Shown here piece by piece: positions 44,464 to 52,894 of a DNA stretch of 64,000 nucleotides. The notes beneath the pieces were generated by a model. It saw only the letters and a program-made list of their open reading frames with translations. It ran no database searches and had not been told where the DNA came from. Origin of the DNA: Chitinophaga vietnamensis (lineage in GTDB: Bacteria > Bacteroidota > Bacteroidia > Chitinophagales > Chitinophagaceae); NCBI RefSeq assembly GCF_902167635.1, contig NZ_CABHMS010000002.1:248001-312000 (forward strand), in the 5' to 3' direction. Every line of letters starts with the position of its first letter. The stretch's first letter is position 1. A program made the translations under genes and the position numbers.

Positions 44464-47400
44464 ATGATTCCCGCAATGAAAAAAAGTCTACGCCAATGCC
44501 TGGCGGGCGTACGCGGCCTGTTGCCACTGCTGCTGTTATGCAGCTTGTTGTGCACCCATTCACCGGCTGCATCCGCACAGGCGAACGCACCTTCCCTTCA
44601 GTCAACTGTTACCTTAACCGGGAATGATGTATCGCTGCTGCAAGTATTCCGCGCGATCAAGAAACAGACCGGCCTGACGCTCGTGTACAGCAATCAGCTG
44701 CTCAACGACGCAGAGAAAGTGACGCTCAATTTCCACAACGCCAAACTGGATGATGTGCTGGCCTTTATGTTCAAAGATAAAGGCATCAGCTATGTGATCC
44801 AGCGGAACCGTATTGTGCTGGACCGCAAAGTTTCAGATGCTGCGCCGGCGCCTGCACAGAGCGCACCACAGCAGGATAACGAGATCACCGTTAAAGGCCT
44901 CGTGATGGATGTGAACGGCGATCCGCTCCCCGGCGCTACTGTAACAGTAGAAGGTTCCACCAAGGGGATGGTCACCGACGTGCTCGGCGCCTTTTCTGTA
45001 AAAGCAAAGAAGGACGACATCATCAAAGTAGCGATGATGGGCATGAACCCCGCAGAAGTGCGGGTGGCCGACCGCCGCACCTTGAAAGTGACGCTCACCG
45101 AAAAAGTGGACAAGCTGAATGAAGTAGTGGTAGTGGGCTTCGGTAACCAGCGTAAAGTAACGGTAACCGGCGCGGTATCCACCGTGAACATGCAGGACAT
45201 GAAAGCGCCGGTGGCTTCCCTCACCAATGCGCTGGTAGGTAAAGTATCCGGTATCATCTCCATGCAAAACGCCGGCGGCGAACCGGGTTACGACAACCCG
45301 CAGTTCACGCTGCGCGGGGTGGGCACCTTCCAGGGCAGCACCTCGCCGCTGATCATCGTGGATGGCGTGCAGCGCGATGATGTGAACAGCACCTATGGCG
45401 GCGCTTTCAACAACATCGACCCGGAAGATGTACAGAGCATCTCCCTGTTGAAAGACGCCTCTGCCACCGCGGTATACGGCGCAAAAGGCGCAAACGGCGT
45501 GATCATCATCACCACCAAACGCGGTGTGGCCGGCAAGCCTAAAGTGTCTGCCAAAGCGGAAACCGGCTTCACGGGCCTCACACAGATGCCCAAGATGCTC
45601 GACGGGGTTACCTATATGAAACTGTATAATGAAGCCAGGCAAAACGATGGCCTTTCACCCGTTTATTCTGATGAGGTGATCAAGAAAACAGCCAGTGGCC
45701 TTGATCCTTATCTCTACCCCAATGTAAACTGGATCAAAACTATCTATAAAGACTGGGCCTCCATGACCAATGCCAACGTGAATGTGAGCGGCGGTGGTGA
45801 GTCCATGCGCTACTATGCCTCCATGTCTTTTTACGACCAGGACGGACAATACAAGGTGTCTAACATCAACGACTACAACCCCAACCTGAATTTCAAGCGT
45901 TATGATTTCAGGAGTAATGTAGATATGAACGTTACCAAAACAACTTTACTATCGCTGAACCTTGCTTCCATGCTGGTAAATGCCCGCTATCCGGGCTATC
46001 CGGCGGGCGGTATCTGGTATGAGGCTTACGCTACCAACCCGATCGCCTTCCCTGTTAAATACCCGAACAACATGTGGGCAGGCCCGCGCAACAATGGCGG
46101 CGCCAACCCTTTCAATATGGTGCAGAACTCCGGTTACAGCACCGAGTTCAAACCATCTATTCAATCTGTATTATCGCTCAACCAGAAACTCGATGCGCTC
46201 ACACAAGGCCTGACCGCCACCGCACGCTTTTCTTTTGACACCTACGCAGAATTTGACAACAGCCGCAAAGGCACTAACGACCTGTGGTTCGCAAGTTCGC
46301 GCGATGCCAATGGCAACCTTGTAATGGAACGTGTGCGCACCGGCAGCACTTACCTCGGTTATGGCAGCAGCTCCAGCGGTGAGCGCGTCATGTACCTCGA
46401 AGGTAATCTTGCCTACGATCGCAATTTCGGCAATCATACCTTCGGTGGTTTGCTGGTAGGATCTATCCGTAACAGGATCATCGGCTCCGCCGGCGATCTG
46501 AAGTCCGCGATTCCTTATCGCAACCAGAACGCGGCTGCCAGGGTTACTTATTCCTTCAAGGATAAATATCTCGCAGAGTTGAATATCGGCGCCACCGGTT
46601 CAGAAAACTTTGAGAAAGGAAAACGCTGGGGTTATTTCCCCGCCGCATCTGCGGGCTGGGTGATCTCCAAAGAAGATTTCTTTCAGCCGCTCACACAAAC
46701 CATCTCACTGTTGAAATTGCGCGGCTCTTACGGTACTACCGGTAACGACCAGATCTCTGGTAACCGCTTCGGTTATCTCACGTATATCGATAACAGCGGC
46801 GGTATCTCTTTCGGCGCTAACCCGCAATGGTATGGCGGTATCGCGGCCAACGTGATCGGTACGCAAAACCTCACCTGGGAAAAATCTGCTAAAACGGATG
46901 TAGGCCTGGAAGTAGGTCTCTGGAATAAACTGACCTTTATTGTAGATGCCTTCCAGGATAAACGCAGCAAGATACTCGTGGCACGCGGCACCATCTCGCC
47001 CATCGCGGGTTATGGAGATGCCGTGGTATATGCCAACCTCGGCGAAATGCAGAATAAAGGGATGGATGCCAGCGTAGAGTACAACGATAAATTCGGTAAA
47101 GACGTAACGCTTCGCATTTTTGGTAATATCACCTACGCGAAAAACAAGATCATCTATGCTGATAACCCCAAAGCTATTTATCCCTATCAGCAATTTGAAG
47201 GTTCCCGCTACGGCGAATTTTTCGGCTATGTGAGCCAGGGATTATTCAAAGACCAGGCAGATGTAGAAAAGAGCCCGCGCCAATCCAGGCCTGTGTTTCC
47301 CGGCGATATCAAATATGCCGACCTGAATGGGGATGGACAGATAGATGCCAACGACGCTACCTTCCTGGGTAAATCCAGCTTCCCCACCTGGTCTTACGGT

Positions 47401-47907
47401 TTTGGTTTCAATGTTGGGTACAAAAGATTTGAGCTGTCTGCCGTATTTGCCGGCGTGAAAGATGTAGGCATTATGGCGAACGGGCAAGCTATCGGCTTCA
47501 GCGACTATGGCGCCTCCGGCGTAGGCGTAGTGCCTTTCACCGGTATCGGACAGTATCCGGGTAATGTCATTGAACAGGTCACCGACCGCTGGACGAAAGA
47601 CAATCCCCGCCAGGATGCATTGTATCCGCGTATCACCATCGCCAGCACCAATGATAACAACTATCTGAACAGCAGCTGGTGGCTGAAAGACGGCAGCTTC
47701 ATGCGTTTGCGCCAGGCCACGATAGGATATTATTTCATCACACCGGAAATGAAACGCCGCGGTATCAGCAGCCTGCAATTATATGCCAACGGTACCAACC
47801 TGTTCACCCTCACAAAATTCAAACTGTGGGATCCTGAACTCGGCAGCAACGGCGCCAGGTATCCGTATCCAAGAACTGTGACGATGGGCCTCAGAGCTCA
47901 ATTTTAA
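44464..47907 (+). CDS. SusC/RagA-type TonB-dependent transporter with STN domain
   Basis: An 1147-aa outer membrane importer. Signal peptide ends PAASAQA. An STN domain (~48-118: LLQVFRAIKKQTGLTLVYSNQLL) allows signalling to FecR. Then a carboxypeptidase-like domain (VKGLVMDVNGDPLPGATVTVEGSTKGMVTDVLGAFSV), plug (NEVVVVGFGNQRKVTVTGAVSTV, LRGVGTFQGSTSPLIIVDGVQRDD, SISLLKDASATAVYGAKGANGVIIITTKRG) and a barrel ending TVTMGLRAQF. Starts at 44464 and 44476 are both possible. It pairs with the SusD lipoprotein downstream (18 nt gap). Confidence 0.95.
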   Translation: MIPAMKKSLRQCLAGVRGLLPLLLLCSLLCTHSPAASAQANAPSLQSTVTLTGNDVSLLQVFRAIKKQTGLTLVYSNQLLNDAEKVTLNFHNAKLDDVLAFMFKDKGISYVIQRNRIVLDRKVSDAAPAPAQSAPQQDNEITVKGLVMDVNGDPLPGATVTVEGSTKGMVTDVLGAFSVKAKKDDIIKVAMMGMNPAEVRVADRRTLKVTLTEKVDKLNEVVVVGFGNQRKVTVTGAVSTVNMQDMKAPVASLTNALVGKVSGIISMQNAGGEPGYDNPQFTLRGVGTFQGSTSPLIIVDGVQRDDVNSTYGGAFNNIDPEDVQSISLLKDASATAVYGAKGANGVIIITTKRGVAGKPKVSAKAETGFTGLTQMPKMLDGVTYMKLYNEARQNDGLSPVYSDEVIKKTASGLDPYLYPNVNWIKTIYKDWASMTNANVNVSGGGESMRYYASMSFYDQDGQYKVSNINDYNPNLNFKRYDFRSNVDMNVTKTTLLSLNLASMLVNARYPGYPAGGIWYEAYATNPIAFPVKYPNNMWAGPRNNGGANPFNMVQNSGYSTEFKPSIQSVLSLNQKLDALTQGLTATARFSFDTYAEFDNSRKGTNDLWFASSRDANGNLVMERVRTGSTYLGYGSSSSGERVMYLEGNLAYDRNFGNHTFGGLLVGSIRNRIIGSAGDLKSAIPYRNQNAAARVTYSFKDKYLAELNIGATGSENFEKGKRWGYFPAASAGWVISKEDFFQPLTQTISLLKLRGSYGTTGNDQISGNRFGYLTYIDNSGGISFGANPQWYGGIAANVIGTQNLTWEKSAKTDVGLEVGLWNKLTFIVDAFQDKRSKILVARGTISPIAGYGDAVVYANLGEMQNKGMDASVEYNDKFGKDVTLRIFGNITYAKNKIIYADNPKAIYPYQQFEGSRYGEFFGYVSQGLFKDQADVEKSPRQSRPVFPGDIKYADLNGDGQIDANDATFLGKSSFPTWSYGFGFNVGYKRFELSAVFAGVKDVGIMANGQAIGFSDYGASGVGVVPFTGIGQYPGNVIEQVTDRWTKDNPRQDALYPRITIASTNDNNYLNSSWWLKDGSFMRLRQATIGYYFITPEMKRRGISSLQLYANGTNLFTLTKFKLWDPELGSNGARYPYPRTVTMGLRAQF

Positions 47908-47925
47908 TCAACAAAAGATTTTTGT

Positions 47926-49776
47926 ATGAAGACAAGTAAATACCTGTTACTTACCTGCTGCGTTATGATCTCGCTGGGACTGGCATCCTGTAGCAAGTAC
48001 CTCGATAAAAAACCGGATAATCTCCTCACCGAAGATCAGATCTGGCAAACCCGCGCCAATGCGGAAGCCTATCTGTATAATATTTATGGTTATGTAGATG
48101 GATATGGCGCCAGCACCGATGGCGCGGTGACTATCTTCGGCAGCGCTGATGAATCAATTGTAACGATCGCCACCACCAATGTAAGACAGATGGCGGCCGG
48201 CAACTGGAGCTCTTCCGATTGGTACGGCTACATATGGGGGTCCATGTACACGGCTATACGAAAAACGATCATCTTCGAAGAGAATATTGATAAGGTGCCT
48301 GCTTCCCAGCTCAGCGATGACCTCAAGCGGCAATACAAATCAGAAGCATTGTTCCTCCGGGGATATTACTACTGGCTGCTGTTGCGGCAATACGGCCCCT
48401 TCGTGAAGCTCACCACCACGTTGGGCACCAACGACGACTATAACAAATATCCGCGCGCGCCTTTCGATACCTGCACCGCTTACATCAACGAACTGATGAA
48501 CCGTGCAGCTGCCGGCTTGCCGGCGGAATGGGCTTCTTCCGGTAACTATGGCCGTCCCACCAAAGGCGCTTGTATGATGGTGAAAGCCAAGATCGCGCAG
48601 CTGGCTGCCAGTCCGCTCTGGAATGGCAACCCTGCCATGGCCGGCTTGAAAAACCAGGATGGTACTGCACTTGCGCCCGCCGGCTATGATATCAACAAAT
48701 GGAAGATCGCTGCCGCCGCCGCCAAAGCCATCATCGACTCCGGCCACTATCGCCTGTTCACCAACCTCGATAATAACGGCAGCACCTTTGATCCATACCG
48801 CTCCGTACGTGATCTCTTCCTCACCAACTGGAACAATGAGATCATCTTCGCCCACGTAAACTGGTATAAATGGGGTTACACCAAATGCGTATCTCCCGGC
48901 CCGGGCGGTTACAACATGTACAACGTGACCCAGAACCTGGTGGATATGTTCACCATGAACAACGGTCGCACCATCGATGATCCGGCTTCCGGATACGTGG
49001 AAACAGGCTTCGCGCAAACCGATGGCGCCAATGCCTGGGAACAGAAGCGAGGCGACTGGAACATGTACGCCAACCGCGAACCCCGCTTCTATGCCTATGT
49101 GGCGTATAATGGCCGTCCTGTAGTACCCGCCATCACCACCGACGACAGAAACTATTATTCTTCCGATGCCAATGCAGATGGAAGGGGCAGGGTAGAATTT
49201 TATTACAACGGCAAATCCGGTCAGAAAACCACTACCAGTGGCACGATCACGGGTTACCTGCCGTTGAAGTATGTGAGCCCGAACGACAATATCCGCGCCG
49301 ACGCAGTAAGCAATCCCGCTCCGTATATCCTTTTCCGTTATGCCGAAGTATTGCTGGATTATGTAGAAGCATTGAACGAATATGATCCCGGCAATCCTGA
49401 TATCGTCACATACCTCAACCAGGTGAGAGCCCGCGCAGGCCTGCCCGGCATCGAAACAGTATATCCCGGCGCAGTTGGCAGCAAAGACCTCATGCGCAAA
49501 TATATCCTGCGCGAACGCGCCGTGGAAATGTGCTTCGAAGGCGGCGACCGTTACTACACGCTGATCCGCCGGCTCATGATGGGCAACCAGGAGATGACCA
49601 ACATCTACGGGTTGAGTGTAGACCTGAATGATAATGGGCTCGGCTTCTCTTTCACTGATTTCTATAAAAAGAAATTATACCAGAAGAGATATTGGGATAA
49701 CAAGATGTATCTCTTCCCGATCCAACAGAAAGATATAGAGAGAGACCGTGCGCTGGTGCAAAACCCCGGCTGGTAA
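47926..49776 (+). CDS. SusD/RagB-type surface lipoprotein
   Basis: A 616-aa lipoprotein (lipobox LASCSKYLDKKPD, Cys 22) that forms the lid on the SusC barrel. SusD features: EDQIWQTRANAEAYLYNIYGYVDG, SEALFLRGYYYWLLLRQYG, and the C-terminal YPGAVGSKDLMRKYILRERAVEMCFEGGDRYYTLIRR. TPR-like helices dominate. The cargo glycan or oligomer cannot be read; no glycoside hydrolase gene follows in the window. Confidence 0.95.
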   Translation: MKTSKYLLLTCCVMISLGLASCSKYLDKKPDNLLTEDQIWQTRANAEAYLYNIYGYVDGYGASTDGAVTIFGSADESIVTIATTNVRQMAAGNWSSSDWYGYIWGSMYTAIRKTIIFEENIDKVPASQLSDDLKRQYKSEALFLRGYYYWLLLRQYGPFVKLTTTLGTNDDYNKYPRAPFDTCTAYINELMNRAAAGLPAEWASSGNYGRPTKGACMMVKAKIAQLAASPLWNGNPAMAGLKNQDGTALAPAGYDINKWKIAAAAAKAIIDSGHYRLFTNLDNNGSTFDPYRSVRDLFLTNWNNEIIFAHVNWYKWGYTKCVSPGPGGYNMYNVTQNLVDMFTMNNGRTIDDPASGYVETGFAQTDGANAWEQKRGDWNMYANREPRFYAYVAYNGRPVVPAITTDDRNYYSSDANADGRGRVEFYYNGKSGQKTTTSGTITGYLPLKYVSPNDNIRADAVSNPAPYILFRYAEVLLDYVEALNEYDPGNPDIVTYLNQVRARAGLPGIETVYPGAVGSKDLMRKYILRERAVEMCFEGGDRYYTLIRRLMMGNQEMTNIYGLSVDLNDNGLGFSFTDFYKKKLYQKRYWDNKMYLFPIQQKDIERDRALVQNPGW

Positions 49777-49811
49777 GCTTTTCATCGATCACTAACAATT
49801 AACACACTGCT

Positions 49812-51113
49812 ATGACCAGGCATTCATATATTCTTGCAGGCGGTCTTCTCCTGGCAGCCCTCGGCGGTTGTAAAAAAGACAATACAGGGCAGCACGATAG
49901 CGGCGCGCCCATGACCATCAGCGATTTTACGCCCGCTGTCGGCGGCGGCTCCACCTCTGTGCTCATCACCGGCAGCAACTTCACTTCCGATACCTCGCAA
50001 CTGCATGTGACCATCAACGGGAAACGTTGCGCTATCGTGGGCGCCAACAATAACCAGATCATGGTGGTGGTACCAAAAAAATGCGGCAGCGGCAACCTCG
50101 TGGTGAAAGTAGGTAGCGACAGCATCGCCAGCACTACGCCATTTACTTACATCTTCACACGTACCGTTACAACCTTTGCCGGTAACGGCAAAGCAGCCTT
50201 TGCAGATGGCAAGGGTACCGATGCCAGCTTCAATTTCAACGGGCAGGCATGGTATAGAAGCATGGGGATTGTGGTAGATAATAATCTCAACGTGTATGTA
50301 GCTGATCCAGGCAATGCCTGTATCCGCAAGATAGATAGCAGCGGTAACGTCACCGTGCTGGCCGGCAGCCCCGGCAACGGCGGATACGCCGATGGCAAAG
50401 GTACAAACGCCAAATTCAGCCTGCCTTATGACCTGGATATCGATGCCGCTGGCAACATCTACTCTGTAGATCCGGGGAACTATGATATCCGCAAGATCAC
50501 GCCTGATGGTACGGCTACCACCATTGGCTGGGGCAAACAATCGCCCTGGAGCATTGCGGTAGATAAAAACAGCGGCACCGTATATTATTCCAGCTGTAGC
50601 AGCCCTGGCAGCATCTTTCAGCTGACGGCTACCGGCACTACCGAGATCGTTAACGGCCTCAATTATCCCGCAGGCCTTGCCATCGATAAATCGGGCAATC
50701 TCTATTCCGCGCTCAATGGCGATCATATTGTGATGCGCTTCGCGGCGGGTAATTGGTCGGCCTCCACGCTGGCAGGACAGAAGGGTAGTTCCGGTTATGT
50801 AAATGGCGCGGCCACCGTAGCCCGCTTCGCGTTTCCCTGGGGCATTGACGTAGATGCCGCCGGCAACCTGTATGTAGCAGGCAATGGCACCTGGGATGGC
50901 GGCGCCTACAATCCCGATCAAAGCATCCGCTTCATCCTGGCCAAAACCTGGGATGTGAGCACCTACGCCGGCAGCGGCTCTTCCGGCTATTCCGACGCCA
51001 TCGGCGATGCCGCTGCTTTTGCAGCGCCTACCGGTGTGGCTGTGGATAAAAATGGCGTCGTGTATGTGCTCGACAAAAATAATAACAGGATCAGGAAGAT
51101 CGTATCAGAATAG
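49812..51113 (+). CDS. IPT/TIG plus NHL-repeat lipoprotein (surface binding protein)
   Basis: A 433-aa lipoprotein (LAALGGCKKDNTG). Residues ~35-115 form an IPT/TIG immunoglobulin-like domain (ISDFTPAVGGGSTSVLITGSNFTSDTSQLHVTINGKRCAIVGANNNQIMVVVP). Residues ~120-430 are NHL propeller repeats (GIVVDNNLNVYVADPGNACIRKID, DLDIDAAGNIYSVDPGNYDIRKIT, GVAVDKNGVVYVLDKNNNRIRKI). It occupies the SusE-like position after SusD, so surface ligand binding is likely. Confidence 0.9.
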   Translation: MTRHSYILAGGLLLAALGGCKKDNTGQHDSGAPMTISDFTPAVGGGSTSVLITGSNFTSDTSQLHVTINGKRCAIVGANNNQIMVVVPKKCGSGNLVVKVGSDSIASTTPFTYIFTRTVTTFAGNGKAAFADGKGTDASFNFNGQAWYRSMGIVVDNNLNVYVADPGNACIRKIDSSGNVTVLAGSPGNGGYADGKGTNAKFSLPYDLDIDAAGNIYSVDPGNYDIRKITPDGTATTIGWGKQSPWSIAVDKNSGTVYYSSCSSPGSIFQLTATGTTEIVNGLNYPAGLAIDKSGNLYSALNGDHIVMRFAAGNWSASTLAGQKGSSGYVNGAATVARFAFPWGIDVDAAGNLYVAGNGTWDGGAYNPDQSIRFILAKTWDVSTYAGSGSSGYSDAIGDAAAFAAPTGVAVDKNGVVYVLDKNNNRIRKIVSE

Positions 51114-51118
51114 ATATT

Positions 51119-51313
51119 GCGCCCCGATGGGGCGCATGGTTGTGAGATCGCATCGCATGCTACCAATATGACGCCCCTACGGGGCGCAGCCACGGTGGAT
51201 CGATTACGCAAGCGCCCCGTAGGGGCGCAATATTGGTAGCCCGGCAGGGACGGGGTGTTGTAACGGAAATTGATGAATGCTGCCCGTACCAACATTTGCC
51301 TCCCTGCCGGGCT
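51119..51313. repeat. REP-like palindrome cluster inside the Sus-type locus
   Basis: GCGCCCC-N3-GGGGCGC units lie at 51119-51135, 51172-51186 and 51212-51228. The second carries GCTACCAATATGA before it and the third AATATTGGTAGC after it, the same tags as at 42.26 kb. A separate perfect 13-bp stem AGCCCGGCAGGGA/TCCCTGCCGGGCT (51238-51250, 51301-51313) follows. The cluster separates the IPT/NHL gene from the beta-helix gene and may terminate or stabilise the SusCD transcript. Confidence 0.75.
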
Positions 51314-51334
51314 ATTGTTTTAAATAACAGGTTG

Positions 51335-52882
51335 ATGAAAACGCATTACATGAAACTATCCACCATCGCATGGCTGCTGGCCGCATGCAGCAAAGGCTCT
51401 GTGCCAGATGCCGTACCTGATATAAAAGTAGCTGCCACGCACACCTATTATGTTGCCACTACCGGCAGCGATGCCAACAAAGGTAGCATCGACGCGCCTT
51501 TGCGCAGCATCAACACGGCGCTGAGTAAAACCGTCCCCGGAGATTCCGTGATCGTGCGGGATGGTATTTACAATGAACAGGTGAAGTTCAGCAAGTCTGG
51601 CCTGTCGGGGAAACTCATCACGCTCAAGGCCTATGCGGGCGAGCAGCCGGTGATCGATGGTACGGGCATGTCTGTTAGCGGTGCGCAGGCATTGGTGACC
51701 ATCAGCAATACCAACTATGTGGTGCTGGAAGGTTTTGATGTGCGCAATCTTACCACCAGCACGCCAGGGACTGAAGTGAACGGCATTGTGGCCAATGCGG
51801 GATCAGGTAATATCATCATCCGCCGCAACAGGGTATACAACATCGCCTCCAACCTCGCGCCTGCTGATGGGCGCAGCGGTCATGGCATCCTCATCATCGG
51901 CAACACCGCAGATGTGATGAAGAACATTGTGGTAGAAGATAACGAGATACATGATACCCAAACCGGGTATAGCGAAAACCTCACTATCAATGGTTATGTA
52001 GATGGATTCACGATCCGCAGGAACAAGATCTATAATACAGAGAACATCGGCATCGATGCGGCCGGCGGTTATGCTGCCAATGCCAATCCCGCTTTCAACT
52101 ATGCCCGTAATGGCCTTATTGCAGAAAATGAACTGTACAATATCGATATGACGCGCGGCCCTATAGGCGGCATTCACGGCCATGGCGCTATCGCTATCTA
52201 TGTAGATGGCGCGATCAATATCACCATCGAAAGGAACAGGATACATGAGGCAGACAGAGGGATCGGCATCGTGAGTGAAACAGATGCTTTCCCTACCAGC
52301 AACTGCATTGTCCGGAATAATTTCGTGTACAACTGTGTGCGCACAGGCATCTACCTGGGCGGTTACCTGGGCTATACTACCGGCGGTACAAAAAATTGCT
52401 ATGTTGTAAATAATACATTGTATTTTAACGACAAGGAAGCAGGGGCTTTTGGAGAGATAGAAGGAGAGATCCGCCTTACAGAGCAGTGTTTCGATAATGT
52501 GATCAGGAATAATATCGTATATGCGCGGCCGGTAGATGTGATCATACACAAGTACAGCAATTCGGGCTCCGGCAATGTGATCGATAACAACCTGTATTAT
52601 ACCGCCGGCACGCCGCAATGGATATGGAACAGTACTAACGGCGCTCCCTATACGAAATTCTCCGACTGGCAAGCCGCTTCCGCCAACGATGGCGCCAGCA
52701 CCTATGGGCTGGACCCTATGCTGCTGAGCACCGCCACCCCGGATCTGCATATCAGTCCGGCCTCGCCCGCAAAAAATACCGGGCTGGTGATCTCCGCAGC
52801 GGTGAATGGTACAAGTGACATCGACGGCAACGCACGCATCATGAATAACCAGATCAGTAAAGGCGCGCAGCAGGTTCCGTAA
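51335..52882 (+). CDS. Right-handed beta-helix lipoprotein (polysaccharide lyase-like)
   Basis: A 515-aa protein. ATG 51335 (MKTHYMKLSTIAWLLAACSKG) is used because it gives a lipoprotein signal with lipobox LAAC; the frame is open further upstream across a REP cluster. The body begins with DUF1565-like THTYYVATTGSDANKGSIDAPLRSINTALSKTVPGDSVIVRDGIYNEQV, then coils of a parallel beta-helix (IIIRRNRVYNI, NIVVEDNEIHDTQTG, FTIRRNKIYNTENIGIDAAGG, ITIERNRIHEADRGIGI, CIVRNNFVYNCVRTGIYLGG). Such proteins include pectate, alginate and other lyases or epimerases; catalytic residues cannot be named by eye. Confidence 0.85.
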   Translation: MKTHYMKLSTIAWLLAACSKGSVPDAVPDIKVAATHTYYVATTGSDANKGSIDAPLRSINTALSKTVPGDSVIVRDGIYNEQVKFSKSGLSGKLITLKAYAGEQPVIDGTGMSVSGAQALVTISNTNYVVLEGFDVRNLTTSTPGTEVNGIVANAGSGNIIIRRNRVYNIASNLAPADGRSGHGILIIGNTADVMKNIVVEDNEIHDTQTGYSENLTINGYVDGFTIRRNKIYNTENIGIDAAGGYAANANPAFNYARNGLIAENELYNIDMTRGPIGGIHGHGAIAIYVDGAINITIERNRIHEADRGIGIVSETDAFPTSNCIVRNNFVYNCVRTGIYLGGYLGYTTGGTKNCYVVNNTLYFNDKEAGAFGEIEGEIRLTEQCFDNVIRNNIVYARPVDVIIHKYSNSGSGNVIDNNLYYTAGTPQWIWNSTNGAPYTKFSDWQAASANDGASTYGLDPMLLSTATPDLHISPASPAKNTGLVISAAVNGTSDIDGNARIMNNQISKGAQQVP

Positions 52883-52894
52883 CAAAACCACGTT

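Noticed and set aside
49824-50921. 365-codon minus-strand frame across the IPT/NHL lipoprotein
   Set aside because: NHL repeats on the plus strand explain the open reverse frame; the translation is low-complexity Ala/Ile/Gly.
51803-52891. 362-codon minus-strand frame across the beta-helix gene
   Set aside because: The plus strand encodes clear beta-helix repeats; the reverse frame is a by-product of repeated codons.
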